64,000 nucleotides of DNA, from assembly GCF_900104395.1 (NCBI RefSeq), contig NZ_FMXX01000006.1; one strand, 5' to 3'. Under the pieces are notes generated by a model. It was not told the DNA's origin. It ran no database searches and saw only the letters and a program-made list of their open reading frames with translations. This document shows positions 34,833-43,829 of the stretch, in pieces. The translations under genes and the position numbers were made by a program. The stretch is from Fusobacterium_C necrophorum. GTDB lineage: Bacteria; Fusobacteriota; Fusobacteriia; Fusobacteriales; Fusobacteriaceae. Each line of letters opens with the position of its first letter. Positions within the stretch are counted from its first letter, which is position 1.

Positions 34833-35696
34833 TTATCTTTTATTTTCTAATTCTTCTGCAAAAATTTCAACCTTGAACTCTTGTTCTTCTTCCTTGTTGT
34901 CCTCTATCTCTTTGTGAACAAATGGATCTGGATCCGACTTTCTTTCTTCCTCTGTCGCTATCAAGGAATTCTCCATTTCTTCTTCGTCTTCCTCCTCATC
35001 CAGTTCCACACTACTCATCAATCGTCCCATTTCAAAGCCTCTGGCTCTTTCCTGAATCAACTCCATTTTCCTCTGGGCAAACTGTGCAACTTTTCTCGCT
35101 TCTTCTCGCTCCAAAGCCTTTTTAATTTTAATTTGTTCCTGAATGGCTCTCTCTTCCCGTTCTCGTTGAAGTTTTTCCTGTTTCAGCTGCCTCCAATGGC
35201 AATAGCGTTTTTGGATCGGTTTGTATACTACTAAAAAGAGGAAAACAAATGCCATTGTTAAGATTCCATACATAACATGATAAAAAGGACTAATCTTGAG
35301 ATTTAACAATAAATACATAGCATAGCCTGCTAGTAAACCACTATGAAAATCATAAATCATTTGTGATAAGACAGCGTCTTTCATTTTCGAGGTAATTTCG
35401 AGAGTTTGAAAAGAAATACCTCCACTCCATAGAAAGAAAATAGCTAGAAAAGCGAAAAAAGAAAACAACCCTAAGTAGAGTCGAATCTCAAATACAATCT
35501 TCTCTGCTACGCTTTCATGCCACATACGAACACCATATAAAAGCAATACAAAAAAGGCAAGATATATCAAATTTCCAAAATAAATATCTAACCATTCTTT
35601 TTGTTCCTGTATTTGAAAAGTACTTGGAAACACATACCCAATTACCAAGAATACCAATGCTATTATATAAAAATATCGTAACTTGAGAAACCTCAT
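34833..35696 (-). CDS. Four-helix membrane protein with acidic coiled-coil tail, unknown
   Basis: First gene of the eight-gene operon. The 287 residues begin with about four membrane segments (from FYIIALVFLVIGYVF to the segment near YGILTMAFVFLFLVVY). A long charged coiled coil follows (LKQEKLQREREERAIQEQ region) and then a very acidic C-terminus. The start is ATG 35696, preceded by GGAGGAG; a GTG four codons upstream overlaps that site. The N-terminal topology recalls the membrane region of FtsK, but no ATPase follows. Location next to mreB suggests a role in cell shape or division, by inference. Confidence 0.82.
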   Translation of the reverse strand: MRFLKLRYFYIIALVFLVIGYVFPSTFQIQEQKEWLDIYFGNLIYLAFFVLLLYGVRMWHESVAEKIVFEIRLYLGLFSFFAFLAIFFLWSGGISFQTLEITSKMKDAVLSQMIYDFHSGLLAGYAMYLLLNLKISPFYHVMYGILTMAFVFLFLVVYKPIQKRYCHWRQLKQEKLQREREERAIQEQIKIKKALEREEARKVAQFAQRKMELIQERARGFEMGRLMSSVELDEEEDEEEMENSLIATEEERKSDPDPFVHKEIEDNKEEEQEFKVEIFAEELENKR

Positions 35697-35731
35697 GAAC
35701 TCCTCCACATACCTCTTCCTTTTATCTTTTT

Positions 35732-35740
35732 ATTTTACCA
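35732..35740 (-). promoter_or_regulatory. Promoter of the mreB-gatCAB operon
   Basis: Minus strand TGG-TAAAAT, an extended -10 (-10 at 35732-35737). No clear -35 is present at the right distance. The expected -35 region lies inside the inverted repeat 35742-35770. Confidence 0.45.
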
Positions 35741-35741
35741 T

Positions 35742-35770
35742 AGGATTTTAATATATTCTAGTAAAATCCT
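35742..35770. promoter_or_regulatory. Inverted repeat, candidate operator
   Basis: Perfect 9-bp arms AGGATTTTA (35742-35750) and TAAAATCCT (35762-35770) with an 11-bp spacer. It sits right on the -35 region of the eight-gene operon, where a bound regulator would block or replace -35 contacts. Confidence 0.5.
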
Positions 35771-35798
35771 AAAGATTTCTATTTTTTTCTAAAATTTC

Positions 35799-35829
35799 TT
35801 GTGCCACTTTTCCAAATCTATGCTATAAT
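35799..35829 (+). promoter_or_regulatory. Promoter of the RseC-like gene
   Basis: TTGTGC (35799-35804), 19-bp spacer, TGC-TATAAT (-10 at 35824-35829). The extended consensus -10 probably compensates for the long spacer. Confidence 0.55.
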
Positions 35830-35863
35830 TTATTTATGAATTTAAGGAAAGAAGGGGAACAAT

Positions 35864-36310
35864 ATGGAAAATAAAGGAATTGTTCAAAAAATTGATGGAA
35901 ATCGTATCACGGTAAAACTGTTCAAAGATTCTTCCTGCTCCCATTGCAATCAATGTCATGGAGCCAGCAAATATGGAAAAGATTTTGAGTTTGAAACGGA
36001 TAAAAAGGCAAAAGTGGGAGATTTGGTTACTTTGGAAATTGCAGAAAAAGAAGTTATCAAGGCGGCAGCCATTGCCTATATTTTTCCCCCGCTTATGATG
36101 ATAGCGGGCTATCTTCTTGCCGATCGATTGGGATTTTCAGAAAATCAATCCATTCTGGGAAGTTTCCTAGGTTTAGGATTGGCTTTTTTGGGTCTTTTTC
36201 TCTATGACAAGCTGTTTGCGAAAAAAACGATTGAAGAAGAAATCCAAGTCATTTCTGTGGAAACATACGACCCTAACAACATAGAAAACAATACTTCTTG
36301 TGAGTGTTAA
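35864..36310 (+). CDS. RseC/MucC-family membrane protein
   Basis: A 148-residue protein of the SoxR-reducing-system RseC family. The N-terminal soluble part carries the cysteine cluster CSHCNQCHG (residues near 26-34), which may hold a metal or Fe-S centre. Two membrane segments follow (AAAIAYIFPPLMMIAGYLLA region and the LGSFLGLGLAFLGLFLYD region). Family members are usually linked to Rnf electron transport, but no rnf gene is nearby. It is a single-gene unit with its own promoter and terminator. The C-terminal CEC is an odd extra pair of cysteines. Confidence 0.88.
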   Translation: MENKGIVQKIDGNRITVKLFKDSSCSHCNQCHGASKYGKDFEFETDKKAKVGDLVTLEIAEKEVIKAAAIAYIFPPLMMIAGYLLADRLGFSENQSILGSFLGLGLAFLGLFLYDKLFAKKTIEEEIQVISVETYDPNNIENNTSCEC

Positions 36311-36316
36311 TAGAGA

Positions 36317-36344
36317 AAGCTGCCACAGTTTGTTGTGACAGCTT
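36317..36344. terminator. Bidirectional terminator between the RseC-like gene and fchA
   Basis: AAGCTGCCACA (36317-36327) pairs with TGTGACAGCTT (36334-36344), with one mismatch, and CTTTTTTT follows on the plus strand. It probably also stops the convergent hut operon. Confidence 0.85.
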
Positions 36345-36350
36345 CTTTTT

Positions 36351-36992
36351 TTACATCATCGCTTCTTCCACTCTTTTAATAATTTCTTCTTTTTGTGTCT
36401 CCGCCTTTTCTTTCATCTTCATAACCTTTTCTTTGATATCTTGATTATAAGCCTCATCCGTAATAGATTGAAGATTGATTAGAACGTTAAAAATTCCCGC
36501 TTCCAATCCGGCAAACATCATCAAACATCCCACTCCGATATCGGAAACCGCATTTTGGTTCCCATATTGTAACAATACTCCCAGTAAATCAATTCCCTCT
36601 GCACAGTACATAACCGTTTCATAAGGTGTTTGAACCGCTAATTTCAAATTTTTTTGAATTTCCGCTTCTCGAACCGCTTTTTGTTCCTCTGTATCCTTCG
36701 GCAATTTGTAAGCTCCCATGACCAAATTATAAGCATCGGTATCGGCATCCACCAAACGTGACAATTCCTGTTTCACTTCCACCAATCTTGCGAAATTCTT
36801 TTCAAATGCCGCTCTTGCTTCTTCCGGATACGCATTGTATTTTTTCTTTCCAAAGCTTAAGTGAGCAACCATTCTTCCTAAGGAAGCCCCGATGGAACCA
36901 ACCAAAGCTCCCACGGAACCTCCTCCGGGTGCAGGACTTGGAGAGTCCACCTCATTTAAAAATTGTGTCAAAGTCATATCAATTAACTTCAT
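36351..36992 (-). CDS. fchA: Formiminotetrahydrofolate cyclodeaminase
   Basis: Converts 5-formimino-THF to 5,10-methenyl-THF with release of ammonia, the folate step that follows FtcD in histidine breakdown. The 213 residues correspond to the FTCD_C domain as a stand-alone protein. Visible motifs are SPAPGGGSVGALVG near the N-terminus, DADTDAYNLVMGA, and a helical C-terminus. It is the last gene of the hut cluster, nine bp after hutI. Confidence 0.93.
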   Translation of the reverse strand: MKLIDMTLTQFLNEVDSPSPAPGGGSVGALVGSIGASLGRMVAHLSFGKKKYNAYPEEARAAFEKNFARLVEVKQELSRLVDADTDAYNLVMGAYKLPKDTEEQKAVREAEIQKNLKLAVQTPYETVMYCAEGIDLLGVLLQYGNQNAVSDIGVGCLMMFAGLEAGIFNVLINLQSITDEAYNQDIKEKVMKMKEKAETQKEEIIKRVEEAMM

Positions 36993-37001
36993 GTTTTCCT
37001 C

Positions 37002-38228
37002 CTATCGTTGATATACTAATTTTCCCGCCTTATACACGGAGTCCGTATGATTCACTCCAAAATGATAAAGCATATATTCTGCATTTGGAACATCAAAAAC
37101 AGCAATATCCGCTTGCTTTCCGACTTCCAAACTTCCAATTTCTTTTTCCCGACAAAGCGCTTTTGCTCCGTTAATCGTAACCGCTTTGAACACTTCCTCC
37201 GTGGTCATCTTCAAATGAGCCGCTCCGATTTGCATCACAAATTGAAGATTTTCACTCGGACAGGATCCCGGATTATAGTCTGTCGAAAGTGCCACCTGCA
37301 CTCCTGCATCTAAAATTTTTCGAGCCGGTGCATACTCATGACGCAAATTAAAAGAGGTCGCCGGCAATAGATCAGCGATTACCCTTCCTCTCTTTAAAGC
37401 TTGAATTCCTTCTTCCGTAATGACCATAAGATGCTCCGCCGTCACGGCCTGTAATTCTCCCGCCAATTCCACACCACCTAAGGATACCACTTCATCGGCA
37501 TGAATTTTCAATTGGAACCCTAATTCCTTTGCTTTTGTCAAGATCTTACGAGAATCTTCTACGGAAAACACTCCTTCTTCACAAAAAACATCACAAAATT
37601 CTGCCAGCTTTCTCTTTTTAATTTCCGGCAGCATTTTTATTACTTCTTCCACATACTCTCCCGTTCTCCCTTTAAACTCCGGAGGAGTTGCATGGGCAGC
37701 CATAAAGGTGGATACCAAGCTGATCGGTTGTAAATAATTTAGTAACTTGGTTGCTTCCAATTGTTTTATCTCCTGCTCTAAAGACAGACCGTATCCACTT
37801 TTAGCCTCGACAGTAGTCACTCCCAATTCCAACATATATCGTAAACTTTTCTTTGTCTTTTCGATCAGTTCTTCCAAACTTGCCTCTCTTGTTGCCTTTA
37901 AGGTACTCAAAATTCCTCCTCCGGCTGCAAGAATTTCTAAATAGGGTACCCCTTGTATTTTCATAGAAAATTCATGTTCTCTGGAACCTCCATGGACTAA
38001 ATGAGTATGAGAATCTACCAGTCCCGGAGAAACTACTTTCTTTCCAATTTTTACAAACTTGGTATCAAAGTGGATAAACGAAGTTGGGACCTCGCCAGTC
38101 CCAACCCCAATAATTTTATCTCCTTTGATAGCCAGATATCCATTCTCTAACATTTCAATATGATTTCCCTCCAATTCTCTTGAAGTAATCAATTGTCCAA
38201 TCTCATAAAGAATTAAATCCGCCTTCAA
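37002..38228 (-). CDS. hutI: Imidazolonepropionase
   Basis: Hydrolyses imidazolone-5-propionate to formiminoglutamate, the third step of histidine degradation. It is an amidohydrolase of 408 residues. Metal and substrate residues are seen in LVDSHTHLVHGGSR, HADEVVSLGG, and the late STDYNPGSCPS motif. The start appears to be TTG 38228: GGAGG lies six bases upstream and no ATG is near. It sits between ftcD (10 bp) and fchA (9 bp). hutH and hutU, the first two enzymes, are not in this window. Confidence 0.96.
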   Translation of the reverse strand: MKADLILYEIGQLITSRELEGNHIEMLENGYLAIKGDKIIGVGTGEVPTSFIHFDTKFVKIGKKVVSPGLVDSHTHLVHGGSREHEFSMKIQGVPYLEILAAGGGILSTLKATREASLEELIEKTKKSLRYMLELGVTTVEAKSGYGLSLEQEIKQLEATKLLNYLQPISLVSTFMAAHATPPEFKGRTGEYVEEVIKMLPEIKKRKLAEFCDVFCEEGVFSVEDSRKILTKAKELGFQLKIHADEVVSLGGVELAGELQAVTAEHLMVITEEGIQALKRGRVIADLLPATSFNLRHEYAPARKILDAGVQVALSTDYNPGSCPSENLQFVMQIGAAHLKMTTEEVFKAVTINGAKALCREKEIGSLEVGKQADIAVFDVPNAEYMLYHFGVNHTDSVYKAGKLVYQR

Positions 38229-38238
38229 ATTTTGCCTC

Positions 38239-39135
38239 CTATTTCATCAATTTGGATTCTAGGATTTTATTCATTCCTAAATCTTCCACACCCAGATAAT
38301 AAGCTAAAGATTCTACAATGGCTTCCATAGGAACCGCTCCGATGATTTCACTTCCCGTCACATTGACTCCATATCTTTTTGCTTCCATTTTTACTGTTTC
38401 AAAGACTCTATAGATAGGATTTTTCTTAAAATCTTTGATATTCATCGTCACCTGTACAAACCCTTTTTCTTTGATCTCTGCAGGTCCCGCTTGAATATAT
38501 CGGAATCCTCCGCTGGAAAAACGAATCGCTTTTGCAATTTTCTTCGCAATCTCAACATCTGCAGTATCTAAGTTAATGTTGAATGCAATCAAAGGCATTC
38601 TACACCCTACAGCTGTGACTCCTGCTGTCGGATGCGGTGCTCTTTCTCCAAAATCGGGAGCCCATTCAGCCAATAACATTTTTTCTTTCATTCCTTCGTA
38701 TTCTCCCTTACGAATGTCCGGTAATGACACTCTATTCGGAGCGGAAGCGGTATTTTCATATAAGAAAATTGGAACTTGGTATCTTTCCCAAACGGCTTTT
38801 CCCACTTTTTTTGACAATTCATTACATTCTTCCACCGTCATATCTTTAATCGGGATAAAGGGAACGACATCGGTTGCCCCCATTCTTTTATGCTCTCCTC
38901 TGTGAACATTCATATCAATCACTTCCGCTGCAATTCCGATGGATCGAATCACAGCTTCTGCAACGATTTCAGGTTCTCCCATAACCGTTACTACCGTTCT
39001 GTTATAATCCCCGTCCGGTTCCACACCCAACAATTCAATTCTAGTATCTTCTTTAAAAGGAGCTACTATTTTTTCAATCTTCGCTAAATCTCTTCCTTCA
39101 CTATAATTTGGTACGCATTCTACAATTTTTGCCAT
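38239..39135 (-). CDS. ftcD: Glutamate formimidoyltransferase
   Basis: Transfers the formimino group of formiminoglutamate to tetrahydrofolate, giving glutamate. The 298 residues correspond to the N-terminal half of vertebrate FTCD, with the start VECVPNYSEGRD typical of the family. MNVHRGEHKRMGATD follows, which contributes the active-site His. The split into ftcD and fchA is the usual bacterial arrangement. It is second in the cluster, after the permease. Confidence 0.95.
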   Translation of the reverse strand: MAKIVECVPNYSEGRDLAKIEKIVAPFKEDTRIELLGVEPDGDYNRTVVTVMGEPEIVAEAVIRSIGIAAEVIDMNVHRGEHKRMGATDVVPFIPIKDMTVEECNELSKKVGKAVWERYQVPIFLYENTASAPNRVSLPDIRKGEYEGMKEKMLLAEWAPDFGERAPHPTAGVTAVGCRMPLIAFNINLDTADVEIAKKIAKAIRFSSGGFRYIQAGPAEIKEKGFVQVTMNIKDFKKNPIYRVFETVKMEAKRYGVNVTGSEIIGAVPMEAIVESLAYYLGVEDLGMNKILESKLMK

Positions 39136-39180
39136 TTTAAAAATTTCCTCCTTATATTACATCAAGATGATATTTAAATT

Positions 39181-40488
39181 CTATCCATAAATCATAATGG
39201 AACCAATCATAGCTCCAATAATCAAAGCTACATTGAAATGTAGGAAGGTAGGAACACAGGTATCCCAGATGTGTTCGTGTTGTCCGTCCGCATTCAATCC
39301 GGAGGTTGGTCCTAAGGTCGTATCAGATGCAGGGGATCCGGCATCTCCTAAGGCTGCAGCCGCTGCCAACAAAATAACGGTAGATTGCACAGAAAATCCA
39401 AGTTGAATACACATAGGAACATAAATGGTCGCAACTACCGGAATGGTTCCGAAAGAAGTTCCAATACCCATAGTGATTAAAAGCCCTACAATTAACATAG
39501 CAAAGGCTCCGACTACTTTGCTTCCTCCTACCATACCGATCAAAGCATTGATAAGTTCTGCAACCGCCCCTGTTTCTCGAATGACAGTCCCGTATCCTGC
39601 TGCAACCAACATGATAATGGCAATAAGTCCCATAATTTGAACTCCACCGTTTAACATTTCATCAATTTCATTCCATTTAATACATCTAAACACAAACATG
39701 GCAATCAAAGCTGCCAAAGCTCCTAAAGGCAAGGAACCCGTTAAAATTTGAACGACAAAAGCCAAAATAGCTGCTACCAAAGTCAACCAATGTTTTGCTT
39801 CCATTTTTTCACTGACTACTTCTTGCATTCCCTTCAACGGAAGATCTTGGTATTCTCTTGGATTTCGATAGGTCACGAAAATAGCTAACAAAACTCCAAT
39901 TAACATAGCAACTCCTAAAACCCATAAAGGTTTATACACTGCCGTTTTTGCAATTTCCATTCCATTATTTGACATTTCTTTGGATAAAATTCCGTGGAAA
40001 ATCAATCCGAATCCCACCGGTAAAGTAACATAAGGTGTTTTTAATCCAAAAGCCAATGCACAGGCCATAGCTCTTCTATCCACTTTTAAATGATTCATCA
40101 ATTTTAACAAAGGCGGAATCAAAATAGGAATGAATGCAATATGTACAGGAATTAAATTTTGTGAAAAACATGCTATGAAAGCAATAAAACAAAGTAAGAT
40201 ATATTTTTTCCCCTTGACTAGAGAAGCAATTTTTCGAGAAAGAATACTGGCAACTCCGGTATGGTTAATGGCAACTGCCAAAGTACCAAGTAAAATATAA
40301 CTTAAAGCAGTTTCCGCATTTCCACCCATTCCGCCAATCAAAGTGGAGATAGTTCCGGAAAGTCCCATTCCCGCAACGCCTCCGGCCACAAGGGCAGCAA
40401 TCAAAATAGAAATCAACACATTGAGTTTCAATAAACAAAGTACACTCATGACAACGACAGATAATACTACTGGATTCCATAAAATCAT
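39181..40488 (-). CDS. Na+/H+ antiporter-like permease, probably for histidine
   Basis: An integral membrane protein of 435 residues with about eleven hydrophobic segments. It belongs to the NhaC/YuiF-like superfamily, with the conserved end motif GDAGSPASDTTLGPTSGL. It is first in the hut cluster, 45 bp before ftcD, so histidine or a related amino acid is the likely substrate. That is inference from linkage; the family also contains true cation antiporters. It begins 21 bp after the coiled-coil gene, so the hut genes may partly share an upstream transcript. Confidence 0.8.
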   Translation of the reverse strand: MILWNPVVLSVVVMSVLCLLKLNVLISILIAALVAGGVAGMGLSGTISTLIGGMGGNAETALSYILLGTLAVAINHTGVASILSRKIASLVKGKKYILLCFIAFIACFSQNLIPVHIAFIPILIPPLLKLMNHLKVDRRAMACALAFGLKTPYVTLPVGFGLIFHGILSKEMSNNGMEIAKTAVYKPLWVLGVAMLIGVLLAIFVTYRNPREYQDLPLKGMQEVVSEKMEAKHWLTLVAAILAFVVQILTGSLPLGALAALIAMFVFRCIKWNEIDEMLNGGVQIMGLIAIIMLVAAGYGTVIRETGAVAELINALIGMVGGSKVVGAFAMLIVGLLITMGIGTSFGTIPVVATIYVPMCIQLGFSVQSTVILLAAAAALGDAGSPASDTTLGPTSGLNADGQHEHIWDTCVPTFLHFNVALIIGAMIGSIMIYG

Positions 40489-40509
40489 AATAAACCTCCT
40501 AATATATCA

Positions 40510-41172
40510 TTAATTTTTTTGTTTTTTAAAAAACTCCTCCGACGTTTCCTTTAATATTTGTTCAGAAATAGTTCCATATATTTCAAATTTCCATTTTTTC
40601 TCTATATCTCTAACAGTATAATCTATTTTTTTTTGAATATCAATAGCCTTTTCAGAAATTTTTCGATATTTTTGCTGTAAGGGCTGCATAAGCTCAAAAA
40701 GTCGTAACTGTTCCTCCTCCTGAATTGCCTCACAAAGCTTTCGATGAAGAATATCCTCTTCTTCCAAAAGATGATTTGCCTCTTCCAAAATCTGTCTTTT
40801 TTGTTTTTCCAATTCTTTTTTCTGATATTCCAACAACTTTTTGACAACTTCCGCTCCGGACTTTCCTGTCAAATGCTTTCTAAGTCTTCGTTTTTCCCAT
40901 AAATATTCTCGACTGATTTGATGTTTCTTTTGAATTTCTTCCAAAGTATCTTCCATGGCTTTCCACTGCTCTTCCGAAAAAGTGCCAAAATTTTCACTTT
41001 GTAAAGCAAGATATAAGCTTTCATACTTGGAAATGACTTCTTTTTCCAGAAGTTCTTCTCCTGCAACATCTCCTATTTTCCGGAATTCTTTTTGTTTTTG
41101 TAGTGAAAGTCGTAAGACTTCTAAAAAGGTTTCTTCCGCTTCTTCCCATATTTTCTTATATTTCTCTTCCAT
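40510..41172 (-). CDS. Coiled-coil protein of unknown function
   Basis: About 220 residues, almost entirely helical, rich in Glu, Lys and Gln, with heptad-like spacing (LEYQKKELEKQKRQILEE region). There is no signal peptide or membrane segment. The start is taken as ATG 41172 because GGAG is nine bases upstream; ATG 41190 is a possible alternative. Either way it overlaps the RlmL-like gene, implying coupling. I recognise no family. Confidence 0.75.
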   Translation of the reverse strand: MEEKYKKIWEEAEETFLEVLRLSLQKQKEFRKIGDVAGEELLEKEVISKYESLYLALQSENFGTFSEEQWKAMEDTLEEIQKKHQISREYLWEKRRLRKHLTGKSGAEVVKKLLEYQKKELEKQKRQILEEANHLLEEEDILHRKLCEAIQEEEQLRLFELMQPLQQKYRKISEKAIDIQKKIDYTVRDIEKKWKFEIYGTISEQILKETSEEFFKKQKN

Positions 41173-42313
41173 TGACTCTGTCTTCTCCATAATATTGATA
41201 ATAATAACATTTTATTCCGCCGTTGTACAGCTTTCTATTTTTATTCGCCTTTTTTCCGAATACTTTTTCAAACATTTCGAAGGAAGTAATGATATAGTAA
41301 GACCACTTGGGTAGACGTTTTCGACAAAATTGTCCTAAATTTCGATACAGTTCTTCTACTTCCACCGGATCCGACAAACGCTCTCCATAAGGAGGATTTG
41401 TAATCATAGCTCCCGCTTTCTCTTCCACCTTCACCTCTTGAAAGTCTTGACAGGAAAGAAGAATATCTCCTTCCACCCCCGCTCTTTCTATATTTTTTCT
41501 TGCAATCTGAATCGTCTCTTCCTCAATATCCGAAGCATAAATCTTCACTTTCTTTTCATAATCTTCCCTTGAAAATGCTTCATCTCTTGCCTCTATCCAA
41601 ATTTCTTCCGGAATCACACTCCATTCTTCCGCAGCAAAATTTCGATTCGCTCCGGGAGCAATATTTCTGGCTATCATCGCTGCTTCGATCGCTAAGGTTC
41701 CCGTTCCGCACATCGGATCCAAAAAAGCTCTTTCTCCTCCCTGCCATTTTGCCAAATAAATCAAGGCAGCTGCCATGGTTTCTTTTAAAGGAGCTTCATT
41801 TTTTAGACTCCGGTATCCTCTACGATTCAATCCTTCTCCACTGCTGTCCAACATCACAAGAAATACATCATGATGACATTGGATTTTGATGCGATACTTT
41901 GCTCCTGTTTCCTCAAACACTTCCCTTGGATACTTTGTCTTTAATCGTTCGACGATTGCTTTTTTTGCAATTCTTTGAATATCCGCCTTGGAGTATAACT
42001 TTGACTTTACCGAACTCACCCAGGCAATCGGAAATTCTCCCTTCTCTTCTATCCAATCTTCCCAAGCTATTTTTTTCACTTCCTGAAATAATTCCTCATA
42101 ACTTAAGGCCTTAAACTCTGCCATTTTCACAAAAATTCGATCGGCACATCGAAGATGAATATTGGCTCTGACCAAGGTTTCGAAATCTCCGTCAAATTCC
42201 ACTCTCCCATTCCATACTTGTATATTTTGAAACCCTAATTTTCTACATTCTTCTTTTACAATACTCTCCAAGCCCATCGTGCTGGATGCCACGATACTAA
42301 ACTTCCTCTTCAT
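41156..42313 (-). CDS. RlmL-like 23S rRNA (guanine-N2) methyltransferase
   Basis: A class I SAM-dependent methyltransferase with an N-terminal THUMP RNA-binding domain (about 1-160, FSIVASSTMGLE). The SAM motif follows at DPMCGTGTLAIEAA, and the catalytic motif NPPYGER is of the N2-guanine type. The 385 residues equal the N-terminal half of E. coli RlmL without the fused RlmK. It probably makes m2G in 23S rRNA. The stop overlaps the coiled-coil gene and the start overlaps the AI-2E-type gene, so it is tightly packed. Confidence 0.92.
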   Translation of the reverse strand: MKRKFSIVASSTMGLESIVKEECRKLGFQNIQVWNGRVEFDGDFETLVRANIHLRCADRIFVKMAEFKALSYEELFQEVKKIAWEDWIEEKGEFPIAWVSSVKSKLYSKADIQRIAKKAIVERLKTKYPREVFEETGAKYRIKIQCHHDVFLVMLDSSGEGLNRRGYRSLKNEAPLKETMAAALIYLAKWQGGERAFLDPMCGTGTLAIEAAMIARNIAPGANRNFAAEEWSVIPEEIWIEARDEAFSREDYEKKVKIYASDIEEETIQIARKNIERAGVEGDILLSCQDFQEVKVEEKAGAMITNPPYGERLSDPVEVEELYRNLGQFCRKRLPKWSYYIITSFEMFEKVFGKKANKNRKLYNGGIKCYYYQYYGEDRVNGREI

Positions 42314-43424
42314 CTTCTACAATCCCTCTCTCTTTTTCTTCCTCTTGCACATAGGCTTTCCATTTTTCTTCATAGATCAATTTAATAATACAGAAAATGG
42401 GAACTCCCAAAAACATTCCCGCAATTCCCATCAATTTTCCGCACAATAAAATAGCAACCACAACCCAAAAGCTGTTCAATCCCACCTTATCCCCCACAAT
42501 TTTAGGTCCGATAATAAAACCGTCCAAAGCCTGGGAAAGAACAATGGCAAAAATCAAATATCCAATTTTATAAGGGGCAAAAATTAAAATTAAAAATCCG
42601 GAAATAAGAGAAGCTCCAAGTACTCCTAAATAAGGGATCATATTTCCAACTCCGAATAAAAGAGCTGTTAATACAGGATAGGGTGTTTTACTCAAAAATA
42701 ACACCAAGAATACGATAAAAGCGACAATGATGGAAACCAACAAACGTCCTACAAAGTAATTTAAAAAAATGTCCTTCGATTTTCTCAAAATTTCAATAAT
42801 CTGCAAAGCCTTTTCCTTTTTTACACTCAAATATACCAGTCGTTCTATTAGCTTTATAAAATCTTCCGGTTTTAGCAAAATGAAACAAGCCAAAAAAAGT
42901 CCGATTAGAAAATTGGCAATTCCAAAGGTAAGATCAAAGACATTCCAGAAAATGGAGATTCCAATTTGTTGAATTTTTTGAATATTGTCTTTGGTATACG
43001 TGGAAATTGCTTTCATAATTTCCGTTTCATCCATGAAAAGCAAACCCCGTTTATGCAAAAAAAGAAAACTCTTGTCCAAAAATTCTCCTACCCGTTTTTC
43101 CATATAAGGGTAAATTTGCTGTAATTCTTTTATACTTTTACTCACTTGCGGAATCACAATCAACATAAACAAAGAAAAGAAAAAGACTAAGAGCAACAAA
43201 ACCGCAATAAGAGCAAATGCCCTTTTTACATGGAAGTGATTTCTCAAAAATGCTTGCAAAGGGTAGAGCAAAATACTCAAAAATACCGCCCAAATTAAAG
43301 GTACAAAAAAGGAAATCGTTCCTCCTAAAATTTTGGCAAAAGTTTCCGTCTGTTGTAAATAACTTTGTAGAATCACTATTATAAACAATAAAAAAGCCAT
43401 TCCCGAATATCTTTCTTTTTTCAT
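42297..43424 (-). CDS. AI-2E family (DUF20) transporter-like membrane protein
   Basis: A 375-residue membrane protein with seven or eight hydrophobic segments of the YdiK/TqsA (AI-2E exporter) family. Motifs include FLSKTPYPVLTALLFGVGNMIPYLG (abbreviated) and the late GPKIVGDKVGL. The C-terminus is charged (EEEKERGIVEDEEEV). Family members export AI-2 or act as Na+/H+ antiporters; the substrate here is unknown. Confidence 0.87.
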   Translation of the reverse strand: MKKERYSGMAFLLFIIVILQSYLQQTETFAKILGGTISFFVPLIWAVFLSILLYPLQAFLRNHFHVKRAFALIAVLLLLVFFFSLFMLIVIPQVSKSIKELQQIYPYMEKRVGEFLDKSFLFLHKRGLLFMDETEIMKAISTYTKDNIQKIQQIGISIFWNVFDLTFGIANFLIGLFLACFILLKPEDFIKLIERLVYLSVKKEKALQIIEILRKSKDIFLNYFVGRLLVSIIVAFIVFLVLFLSKTPYPVLTALLFGVGNMIPYLGVLGASLISGFLILIFAPYKIGYLIFAIVLSQALDGFIIGPKIVGDKVGLNSFWVVVAILLCGKLMGIAGMFLGVPIFCIIKLIYEEKWKAYVQEEEKERGIVEDEEEV

Positions 43425-43427
43425 TTT

Positions 43428-43829
43428 CTATCTCACCACGCCATCCACATAGTCTTCGTCTTCTTCCGCCACTTCTCCCACAATTTGAATCAAAAGTCGA
43501 TCCGGTACTCCGATAATACTTTCTCCCACACTTCCTATCCAACCCTGTTTTACACAGAGTTTCAAAGGAGAATTCGAGCTTGTCACTCTTATTTTTTTAT
43601 CCCTGATTTCCACATTGACTCCTCCAATCGAAGTATCTACGAAAAAGAGCTTCTGCTCCTCTTGCAGCGGATAGACATATTCCAACTTCCCATCCACATA
43701 AATTTCCGCTTTTTCCGCTTTCAATTCCGGAAATTCCAAAATCTTCATTCCCAATTGAAAAAACAAAAAGCATAAAGCAGCATAAACAATACCGTCTCCT
43801 CGCTTAAAATACTCCGCCCTGCTTCGCAT
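43428..43829 (-). CDS. NusG-domain-II-containing membrane-anchored protein
   Basis: A 133-residue protein with one N-terminal membrane segment (GIVYAALCFLFFQLG) and an outside beta domain. The motif CVKQGWIGSVGESIIGVPDRLLIQIVG (described in part) matches small NusG-II-like proteins (DUF in Firmicutes and Fusobacteria). In those proteins the pattern is usually CxxxGWI...CxPxxL; here the second Cys is Val. It lies between psd (26-bp overlap) and the AI-2E-type gene. Function is unknown. Confidence 0.8.
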   Translation of the reverse strand: MRSRAEYFKRGDGIVYAALCFLFFQLGMKILEFPELKAEKAEIYVDGKLEYVYPLQEEQKLFFVDTSIGGVNVEIRDKKIRVTSSNSPLKLCVKQGWIGSVGESIIGVPDRLLIQIVGEVAEEDEDYVDGVVR

